A stretch of 64,000 bases of DNA, from assembly GCF_002632615.1 (NCBI RefSeq), contig NZ_NITZ01000022.1:1-64000 (forward strand), in the 5' to 3' direction. This stretch comes from Xenorhabdus miraniensis. Lineage in GTDB: Bacteria > Pseudomonadota > Gammaproteobacteria > Enterobacterales > Enterobacteriaceae. The notes under the pieces are model-generated. The model was given only the letters and a program-made list of their open reading frames with translations. It did no database searches and was not told the origin of the DNA. Every line of letters starts with the position of its first letter. The stretch's first letter is position 1. Below, piece by piece: positions 40,775 through 47,092 of this stretch. Position numbers and translations under genes: made by a program.

Positions 40775-42037
40775 ATGAAACTAAACGCACGACAAATCGA
40801 AACAGCCAAACCCAAAGAAAAAACCTACAAACTCGCCGATGGTGGTGGCCTCTATTTGGAAGTCACTACGCGTGGCTCGAAGTACTGGCGTATGAAGTAC
40901 TACCGCCCCACTGATAAAAAAGAAGACCGACTGGCGTTCGGTGTCTATCCGGCCATCTCTTTAGCTGATGCTCGCACCAAACGAGATGAAGCAAAAAAGC
41001 TAATTGCTCAAGGGATTGATCCCAAAGCCGAGAAAAAAGACGCACATGCTGGAGTAAAGGGAAAACATACCTTTGAAAAAGTCGCCTGTGACTGGCACGC
41101 CAGCAACAAACGCTGGAGCGAAGATCACGGCAACCGCATTCTACGCAGCCTCGAACATTATATTTTTCCTCATATTGGCAGGCTTGATATTTCCACTTTA
41201 CGGACAAGCCAGCTTTTAGCCCCAATAAAAATCGTTGATGCTGATGGAAAACATGACATTGCTCAGCGACTGCAACAGCGCGTAACTTCCATCATGCGTT
41301 ATGCTGTCCAGAACGATATTCTTGATTCCAACCCGGCTAATGATATGGCTGGCGCACTTTCCACTGTTAAATCCAAACATCATCCCGCCCTACCTCATGA
41401 ACGTTTACCTGAATTTTTGAGCCGACTTTCTCGCTATCGTGGACGCTTAATCACCCGTATCGCAGTCGAGCTGACTTTATTAACGTTCGTCCGTTCCAGT
41501 GAATTGAGATTTGCCCGTTGGGAAGAACTTGACCTTGAAAAGGCAGTCTGGAAGATCCCCGCCACAAGAAAAGCCATTGAAGGGGTTAAATTCTCTGAAC
41601 GGGGCATGAAAATGAAAACGGAGCATATTGTGCCGCTGAGTCGTCAAGCAGTCACTTTGTTTAAATCATTACGTGAATTAAGCGGCGATTGTGAAGTGAT
41701 GTTCCCTAACGATCATGATCCGCGAAAAGTCATGAGTGAAAGCACCGTCAATAATGCCCTGCGTGGCATGGGTTACGACACCAAAACCGATGTTTGCGGG
41801 CATGGATTCCGAACAATGGCTCGTGGTGCAATGGGAGAGTCGGGATTGTGGAATGATGATGCCATCGAACGCCAATTAAGCCATGTGGAAAGAAAAAACG
41901 TCAGAGCTGCTTATATTCATACATCTAAACATCTGGACGAACGGCGACTAATGGTTCAGTGGTGGGCCGATTATCTGGATGCCAATCGGGAAAAACATAT
42001 CACACCGTATGATTTTGCAAAAAAGAGCCGGAAATAG
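40775..42037 (+). CDS. int: P4-type tyrosine integrase
   Basis: The ATG at 40775 (KLNARQIETAKPKEKTYKLA) gives 420 residues; a GTG at 40763 lies in the hairpin. The N-terminal DUF4102 arm-binding domain includes LADGGGLYLEV and KYWRMKYYRP. The catalytic residues are R in FVRSSELRFARWEEL, then HGFRTMARG, H in LSHVERKN and Y in AAYIHTSKH, giving the R-HxxR-H-Y set. It inserts the prophage into the tRNA-Leu gene beside it. No clear ribosome-binding site is seen. Confidence 0.95.
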   Translation: MKLNARQIETAKPKEKTYKLADGGGLYLEVTTRGSKYWRMKYYRPTDKKEDRLAFGVYPAISLADARTKRDEAKKLIAQGIDPKAEKKDAHAGVKGKHTFEKVACDWHASNKRWSEDHGNRILRSLEHYIFPHIGRLDISTLRTSQLLAPIKIVDADGKHDIAQRLQQRVTSIMRYAVQNDILDSNPANDMAGALSTVKSKHHPALPHERLPEFLSRLSRYRGRLITRIAVELTLLTFVRSSELRFARWEELDLEKAVWKIPATRKAIEGVKFSERGMKMKTEHIVPLSRQAVTLFKSLRELSGDCEVMFPNDHDPRKVMSESTVNNALRGMGYDTKTDVCGHGFRTMARGAMGESGLWNDDAIERQLSHVERKNVRAAYIHTSKHLDERRLMVQWWADYLDANREKHITPYDFAKKSRK

Positions 42038-42185
42038 TTTTTAGGCAAATCCGCATGGGGACAAAGATGACAGAAGTTATCCACAATTTATAGAAAAAAC
42101 GTACAGTTGCGCCTCCATAGTTACGTTGTAAAATTGACTTTAGTAGAGCTAAAAAGAATAACATGGAAACTCATGGAGGCGGCTG

Positions 42186-43097
42186 TTGGATATACTGGAA
42201 AAAAGAAAATGGTTAAATCTAAATGAAAGCGCACGATTATTAAGCAATAAGCTAAAGCATAAAATAAGTGTTTCTGATGTTTCTCGTTTAATAGCAGACG
42301 AAGAAATAAAACCATCAATTTTTTTTCATACTCCAGTATTTGCTAGAGAAATTGAAATTGAAGATAAACCTCTGTCTTACGTACTATCTGAAACGGAAGC
42401 AGCAATTGACTGCAATAGACATCTATTAAGGCTAGAACCAATACTACCAGATGTGGCCGTTCCTCACGCCACACCAGTAGATCGTAACATTATACGGCTT
42501 TCTGGTTTATGGTCTGCTATTCCACAAGGGATAACACGATATGAGGCGGAGAAAATATATAGCTCTGAGGAAAGGCTATCCCCGCCATCTAGGTCGCTTT
42601 ATGACTTAAAAGGGGTGATTGTCTCCACACCAGAAAAAAAATTCCAGATAGTAAACTCAATTGATGCGGAGGCAGAACTGTTAGGGCTAATCAAGTTAAG
42701 TCAATCCGATGAAAGCGAAAGTGGGTTTTTAATGGGGCATATCAACAAACTCAAAGCATTAAGACAAAATTCATATGAAGAGAGAATGTTTGATAGCTTT
42801 GTGCCTTGCATTGAGTTTCCACAAAACTCATATTTTGCCATTAAAACGGAAGACTTGGACTCTTTTGTAAGCTCATGGAGCAAACCAGAAAAGCAAATAT
42901 CATCCAAGACTTCTAATGCCCAAGCACAATTTATTTATGGATTATTATTCACTAAGTACGGTGCAGAGGTAGCAGAAAATCCACGCCGGCACATGGAGAA
43001 TCCGCGAGGAACGATCCGAGCCGATTTTGAAAAAGCAGGCTTACCATTACCAAGCGGAAATGCTGTTATGGGATGGTTAAAAGATATTATTCCGTAA
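42186..43097 (+). CDS. Accessory protein of unknown function next to integrase
   Basis: From a TTG at 42186 with a strong GGAGG upstream, the product is 303 residues. The start is helical (EKRKWLNLNESARLLSNKLK), with VSRLIADEEIKPSIFF resembling an excisionase-like winged helix. The C-terminus (FIYGLLFTKYGAEVAENPRR, then LPLPSGNAVMGWLKDIIP) resembles a conserved C-terminal module of small accessory proteins in prophages. The gene is AT-rich and lies where prophages often carry cargo. The function is unknown; a DNA-binding role is a guess. Confidence 0.7.
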   Translation: MDILEKRKWLNLNESARLLSNKLKHKISVSDVSRLIADEEIKPSIFFHTPVFAREIEIEDKPLSYVLSETEAAIDCNRHLLRLEPILPDVAVPHATPVDRNIIRLSGLWSAIPQGITRYEAEKIYSSEERLSPPSRSLYDLKGVIVSTPEKKFQIVNSIDAEAELLGLIKLSQSDESESGFLMGHINKLKALRQNSYEERMFDSFVPCIEFPQNSYFAIKTEDLDSFVSSWSKPEKQISSKTSNAQAQFIYGLLFTKYGAEVAENPRRHMENPRGTIRADFEKAGLPLPSGNAVMGWLKDIIP

Positions 43098-43213
43098 TAT
43101 TCCGAATTATTTTTGTAATATTACAATACCGTGTCAACCGTAAAGTTATATTCCCTCCTGTAATCAAACGACGTCCATTACAACATTTTAAGGACTAGAT
43201 AACAGGGGGCAAT

Positions 43214-43429
43214 ATGCCAACAATCACAACATCCAAAGAAAACCTTATCCGCTTACCCGAAGTCCAGCGCAGAACTGGCTACAGTAAGGCTTGGATCTAC
43301 AAGCTCATTGCAGATGATAGCTTCCCAAAGCAAATCAAAATCGGTACTCGTTCAGTCGCTTTTATTGAAGTAGAGATTGATGCGTGGATAGCTCAGCGTA
43401 TTGCTGAATCACGTGGTGAGGTGAGGTGA
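43214..43429 (+). CDS. AlpA-family regulator / excisionase
   Basis: A 71-residue AlpA protein: LIRLPEVQRRTGYSKAWIYK, then DDSFPKQIKIGTRSVAFIEV and EIDAWIAQRI. This MerR-like winged helix fits AlpA, which promotes excision of P4-type elements by activating int or acting as a directionality factor. It is 117 bp after the accessory gene and has AGGGGG upstream. Confidence 0.92.
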   Translation: MPTITTSKENLIRLPEVQRRTGYSKAWIYKLIADDSFPKQIKIGTRSVAFIEVEIDAWIAQRIAESRGEVR

Positions 43430-43515
43430 TGAAAAGCTTTATATTCCTGCCAGCAGTAGAAAACGTGAATAACCCCTACAGCCGAAAATTAAATTAATTA
43501 AGACAGGGTAAGACT

Positions 43516-44211
43516 ATGACATCTAAAACTATGGCCTCATTGGGTCAGGGACTTGCTCACCCTGAAACCAGCCAGGAGCCTATCTTGATTCAGCATAGAA
43601 CTGAATCGAGAATAGATAGCCGTTTGTTTGCAAAACGTGCTGGATTACAGCACCGCAGCTTATACAAACTAATCAAAGCCAATATTAAGCAGCTAAGGGA
43701 GCTTGGTTCACTGCCGTCATTTGAAATCGCAGCAGTGAAAGCGATTGGAGCACGAGGAATTAAGCACAATCGCTATTACTTACTCAACGAAAACCAGTTT
43801 GATTTTATGTGCCGTCTTGTCCGAGGACGTAATCACGACAAAATGACGCAATTTAAGCTGGATGTAACAAAAGCATTTGCTAAGAAGCGAGCGGTTGAAC
43901 CTATTCGCCGTGAATATTTGCCGAACTACCATGAGTCACGTGATGCGTTAAGGGATTTAGGCGCAGAGCGTCACCACTATATCAACCTTGCCCGTACTGA
44001 GAATCGTTTTGCGGGTTTACTGGATGGTGAACGCCAGAACGCAGACGAGCAGCAGTTAGGGTTGCTTGTCTGTATTCAGAAGATTGAACAGGCCGCTTTT
44101 CAGGATGCAAGGAACGCGGGTCAGTCACCAACACAAGCATTAAAGGAAGTCAGCCGCCGTATTGAGCTGTTCGCAACACTGATGAACCCTATCGGGCGTA
44201 TAGGGGGCTAA
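43516..44211 (+). CDS. Rha-family phage regulatory protein
   Basis: 231 residues. The pRha domain is visible at about 30-125: IDSRLFAKRAGLQHRSLYKL, FEIAAVKAIGARGIKHNRYY and CRLVRGRNHDKMTQFKLDVT. Rha proteins interfere with growth of infecting phages in some hosts and are common early phage genes. The C-terminal half is helical and unlike the usual Rha partners. The hairpin array begins 30 bp after its stop. Confidence 0.82.
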   Translation: MTSKTMASLGQGLAHPETSQEPILIQHRTESRIDSRLFAKRAGLQHRSLYKLIKANIKQLRELGSLPSFEIAAVKAIGARGIKHNRYYLLNENQFDFMCRLVRGRNHDKMTQFKLDVTKAFAKKRAVEPIRREYLPNYHESRDALRDLGAERHHYINLARTENRFAGLLDGERQNADEQQLGLLVCIQKIEQAAFQDARNAGQSPTQALKEVSRRIELFATLMNPIGRIGG

Positions 44212-44240
44212 TTTGATGAGTGGTCATAAAGCACTCTTTG

Positions 44241-44734
44241 TTCCCCCAGAATGGGGGAATCAAAGGTTGGATATTAGACAATCAGCGAAATTTTCCGCCG
44301 ATAGGTATGCGAATATTTTCGGACACCCTAGTAACCCATTGATAAATATCCAGACGCCAGATTTGGCATCTGGTCATACTTTGACTGCCCCACTAATTGT
44401 GGGTCAGTTACCTAACTCGTTGATATCCAATCAGACTGCAAATATGCAGTCTGGTCATAGTTTGAGCGCCGAAAACATCGGTATGCAAAATCCAATATCT
44501 GATAATCGGACTTTGTGCGGCAGTCATGCTGACTCACAGAATTTGCACACCTCTTTAAGAGGTGCACAAAGTTTGCGCGTATCATTTAGCGACGCGGTTA
44601 ATTTGCGACCGTCATTTAGTCAGTCGCAAAAAGAAAAGGATAGCACGGCGAATGCTACCCTTTGGCGTAAAGCAGATTTGCTTTACAAGTTAAATCAATC
44701 AGTTAACTACAATTTTTTTAGGGAGGTAGTTAAC
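44241..44734 (+). repeat. Dense array of about a dozen hairpins
   Basis: Within 500 bp I count at least seven clear stems: TTCCCCC/GGGGGAA (44241-44259), CCAGAT/ATCTGG (44357-44373), CAGACTGCA/TGCAGTCTG (44432-44453), CACCTCTT/AAGAGGTG within TTTG/CAAA (44542-44570), TTTGCGAC/GTCGCAAA (44602-44630), GTAAAGCA/TGCTTTAC (44667-44686) and GTTAACTAC/GTAGTTAAC (44702-44734), plus weaker ones at 44382, 44515, 44576 and 44641. GGTCATAnTTTGA occurs twice and TCATTTAG twice between stems. An open frame from 44213 spans the region, but its protein has no family look. The role is unknown. Confidence 0.75.
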
Positions 44735-44760
44735 CTAGTGAAAGATATTCACTTGGTTAG

Positions 44761-44943
44761 TTATTGCTCAGATGGTGACTTGGCTTTGCGCTGGCGGCGT
44801 TTGATCTCACCCTGTAATGCGGTGACGATAAACTGTGCCGTGCTTTCCCCTGCCTCCTTTAACGATTCCACGCTATCGGCTACTTCGTGTGGTACTCGTG
44901 CACTCATCTTTTGTGATTTGTTATTGACATTATCACGTGTCAT
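44761..44943 (-). CDS. Ribbon-helix-helix regulator (YlcI/YnfO-like)
   Basis: The ATG at 44943, with GGAG upstream, gives 60 residues. The sequence NNKSQKMSARVPHEVADSVE followed by ESTAQFIVTALQGEIKRRQR is the beta-strand plus two-helix pattern of Arc/MetJ-type regulators, close to the YlcI/YnfO prophage family. It is divergent from the Icd-like gene, and three TGGGTGCCAGT repeats lie in the spacer, so it is probably an autorepressor and switch protein. Confidence 0.82.
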   Translation of the reverse strand: MTRDNVNNKSQKMSARVPHEVADSVESLKEAGESTAQFIVTALQGEIKRRQRKAKSPSEQ

Positions 44944-44965
44944 TACTGGTCTCCGTATTTGCTTA

Positions 44966-45054
44966 TGGGTGCCAGTATACACAAAAATTATTCGAAAAAA
45001 AATATTGAAGTGGGTGCCAGTTAATGCTTATACTGGGTGCCAGTTGGATATAAT
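44966..45054. promoter_or_regulatory. Three-copy operator TGGGTGCCAGT and divergent promoters
   Basis: Identical 11-mers TGGGTGCCAGT lie at 44966, 45011 and 45034. The third sits just before a plus-strand TATAAT (45049-45054), in the place between -35 and -10. The first overlaps a minus-strand TATACT that would serve the ribbon-helix-helix gene. Binding at these sites would block both promoters. Confidence 0.75.
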
Positions 45055-45055
45055 T

Positions 45056-45125
45056 GTATTCAATAAGAACAAGGCTCCGCAGGATGGCCGTCCGCACGGA
45101 GCCTCTAACCACAATGTAAAGGAGT
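45056..45125 (+). ncRNA. Probable C4-type antisense RNA
   Basis: A compact hairpin with outer stem GGCTCCG (45073-45079) and CGGAGCC (45097-45103) and an inner GGA/TCC stem carrying GGCC lies just before the Icd-like gene. This resembles the P1-type C4 RNA, which blocks translation of an upstream-overlapping frame controlling icd and ant genes. A TATAAT promoter is 20 bp upstream. The RNA ends are approximate and the antisense target was not worked out. Confidence 0.5.
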
Positions 45126-45133
45126 CTTACATC

Positions 45134-45382
45134 ATGGCTGGTACACAGCATACCCAAACTCACCTTAAATTTACATTCCTAATTGCATCGGGCACTCAGC
45201 GGCTGGTGGATATTCACCCCGTGCGGCTTATCACTGTGTTAGCAGATAGTGAAGGTGAAGCCCGTCGGCTGGCAGGGATCCCCTCACTGATATTTGTCTC
45301 TCGTCAACCGGGGGATATCGGTATCGATACCCCTTTCAACCGTAGCGAACTGTCTACCGTTCAGGGGGTGAGCCATGCGTAA
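45134..45382 (+). CDS. Icd-like cell division inhibitor protein
   Basis: The ATG at 45134, with AAAGGAG upstream, gives 82 residues (AGTQHTQTHLKFTFLIASGT, then VDIHPVRLITVLADSEGEAR). The MAGTQHTQT start is widespread in the P1 Icd-like / P4-type prophage family. P1 Icd blocks host cell division when expressed. The gene is preceded by the C4-like RNA and regulated by the operators before it. A long open frame from 44213 reaches this stop, but I treat only the last part as the gene. Confidence 0.75.
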   Translation: MAGTQHTQTHLKFTFLIASGTQRLVDIHPVRLITVLADSEGEARRLAGIPSLIFVSRQPGDIGIDTPFNRSELSTVQGVSHA

Positions 45383-45545
45383 CCCCACACCCCATGACTA
45401 TTACACCCATAAGAATGGGGAGACTGTTCAGGTGCTGTCAGTGGCCTTTAACCGTGTCACGTTTATCCGTGATGGTTATAGCAACCCATGCATCATGCCA
45501 ATAAGCCGTTTCACTAAAGAATTCACCTACGCAGGGAGAGCCTGA
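45375..45545 (+). CDS. DUF4222-like small phage protein
   Basis: A 56-residue frame starting at an ATG that overlaps the Icd-like end by 8 bp. The sequence YYTHKNGETVQVLSVAFNRV, then FIRDGYSNPCIMPISRFTKE, matches DUF4222, a small beta-rich protein in lambdoid and P4-type prophages. Its function is unknown. It ends 2 bp before the next start. Confidence 0.75.
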   Translation: MRNPTPHDYYTHKNGETVQVLSVAFNRVTFIRDGYSNPCIMPISRFTKEFTYAGRA

Positions 45546-45547
45546 TT

Positions 45548-45853
45548 ATGTCTGATATCTATAACCATCTGGTACGTAATAACTTCAGTGCCATGGACAC
45601 TGAGGAACTGAAAGACTTACGCAAGCATTCCGGTGGTGCACACAGTGCAGTGATGGCGGCGATGTCTGCAATGGGGGAGCTGGCTTTCTGGTCAGCCGAT
45701 AATGAAAACTATGCCGATTGTCAGGCAAGGGACGATTTACGCCGTATTGGTGAAGCCCTGATGTATTTGCCGAGGATCGCCGAAGCGCTGAATGACACGG
45801 AACAAAACGCCCAGTTTGAACTTCATCACCGCGAGGGATTCCCGAAATGGTAA
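45548..45853 (+). CDS. Small early phage protein, unknown
   Basis: 101 residues (SDIYNHLVRNNFSAMDTEEL, then GGAHSAVMAAMSAMGELAFW). Mostly helical and acidic, with an aromatic end (FELHHREGFPKW). It belongs to the run of small early genes between the switch and the primase. No family is recognised. Confidence 0.7.
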   Translation: MSDIYNHLVRNNFSAMDTEELKDLRKHSGGAHSAVMAAMSAMGELAFWSADNENYADCQARDDLRRIGEALMYLPRIAEALNDTEQNAQFELHHREGFPKW

Positions 45854-45885
45854 GCCATATTGATATGCGTTTGGAAGGTGATTGC

Positions 45886-46086
45886 ATGAGCAAGCCTATC
45901 ACTATCCATCAAGCCGCTGAAAAGGCGCAGCAACTTGAATTTATTAACCAACTTATTGAGTCATACCCCCATCAAATACAGGACAGTGAAATATCAGTTA
46001 TTTCTTCATTAATGGCGAAGTTATCCGGTGATATTGCGGTGTTTTTGATTGAGGAAATTAACAAGTCAGCAGAGGTGATGGGATGA
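45886..46086 (+). CDS. Small early phage protein, unknown
   Basis: The ATG at 45886 (AAGGTGA upstream) gives 66 residues of alpha-helical character (ITIHQAAEKAQQLEFINQLI). It overlaps the following gene by 4 bp. The upstream part of the open frame overlaps the previous gene and is not used. Confidence 0.62.
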   Translation: MSKPITIHQAAEKAQQLEFINQLIESYPHQIQDSEISVISSLMAKLSGDIAVFLIEEINKSAEVMG

Positions 46087-46277
46087 ATACGGAACAAAAA
46101 CGCCTGATTGAACGCTTAATTGAAGTGCCTCAAGCAAGAACTGAACAGCTCATTACTTTGCTTTCTACATGGCTGGAGGTGGAACGAGATAGCGAAACGT
46201 GCAACATGATTTGTATCGCTTTAACGTGCACACGAGAAATTGATCAATCGCTGAATGATGTCAGGGAGGGTAAGTAA
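46083..46277 (+). CDS. Small early phage protein, unknown
   Basis: 64 residues (NTEQKRLIERLIEVPQARTE, then ETCNMICIALTCTREIDQSL), helical and acidic. It is coupled to both neighbours: its ATG overlaps the previous stop by 4 bp and its stop overlaps the next ATG by 1 bp. Confidence 0.62.
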   Translation: MNTEQKRLIERLIEVPQARTEQLITLLSTWLEVERDSETCNMICIALTCTREIDQSLNDVREGK

Positions 46278-46918
46278 TGAGCAAACATCGCACCAGACCA
46301 GCAGGGGCAATCATGGGCGCAGTAAAGCAACACATCAAAACATCATTTGATTATGGCAAGTACGGCGTGATTGTCATCACTGAGGCGGCGAATACTGAAA
46401 TCGTAGGTTATGTGGAGGCGCTGAAATCATTGGACGCGGGACAATATGACAAAGATTTATTGCTGGGCTTTGAATTGGTCGCGGCTATTTCTCATGGCTG
46501 GAAAGCAGGCTTCTATGAGCCAACCAGTGAACAGCGGTTGATATTGTGGCGGTGGGTTGTATCAGCCTCATTTGTCCGAGAGCAAATAGACAGAAACGGC
46601 ACCCGTGAGGTTGATAACGACAAAGGCGGCACTGATACCGCAGCCATTTACATTAATGGTGTCTCTGCAATCACGGTATACCCATTAGCAGAGCGCCTAA
46701 TGTTGGCAACCCATGTTGAGGGGATCGCCTTTGAGCAGTTCGGTAGTGAAGAAGGGGCGGATATGGCGGTAAGAATGTATATGGATTTTATCAATATGCA
46801 GCCAGAGAACGGTAACCGGCTATCTGAGAAAGGACGCGAAGGGCTTTCCATCTTGCACAATGACTTAATCAAATCAGTAGAGGCTGGCGAGTTTAACACT
46901 ATACCCGCCATTCATTGA
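46277..46918 (+). CDS. Phage protein of unknown function
   Basis: 213 residues. The start is basic (KHRTRPAGAIMGAVKQHI), followed by ITEAANTEIVGYVEALKSLD and a Trp-rich middle (AAISHGWKAGFYEPTSEQRL, LWRWVVSASFVREQ). It has no catalytic motif I can recognise and no membrane segment. The gene lies upstream of the primase in the same early run and ends 12 bp before a strongly ribosome-bound small gene. Confidence 0.68.
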   Translation: MSKHRTRPAGAIMGAVKQHIKTSFDYGKYGVIVITEAANTEIVGYVEALKSLDAGQYDKDLLLGFELVAAISHGWKAGFYEPTSEQRLILWRWVVSASFVREQIDRNGTREVDNDKGGTDTAAIYINGVSAITVYPLAERLMLATHVEGIAFEQFGSEEGADMAVRMYMDFINMQPENGNRLSEKGREGLSILHNDLIKSVEAGEFNTIPAIH

Positions 46919-46930
46919 TAGGAGGCTCAG

Positions 46931-47092
46931 ATGATAACGAAAAACTTTCGCCTCAACGCACTGGCAAACACTTACGCAGCCGTTATCTATCACGATGTAA
47001 CATTGACAGGCGGGGCGCTGTATCCATCAATTCTCAGTGTATCGCATGATGTAGCAGAACCTGCGGGAGGCACAGACAATGAAGGCTATTGA
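46931..47092 (+). CDS. Small gene upstream of the primase
   Basis: A 53-residue frame with a strong GGAGG start signal (ITKNFRLNALANTYAAVIYH). Its stop overlaps the primase start by 14 bp, so translation of the two is coupled. The function is unknown. It was found from the ribosome-binding site and overlap rather than similarity. Confidence 0.6.
   Translation: MITKNFRLNALANTYAAVIYHDVTLTGGALYPSILSVSHDVAEPAGGTDNEGY

Noticed and set aside
44213..45382. A single 389-residue protein from rha to the Icd-like stop
   Set aside because: The frame crosses a hairpin array, the opposite-strand regulator, three operators and a probable C4 RNA. Only the end, from 45134, has a ribosome-binding site and a family look. 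The front may be translated but is not supported.
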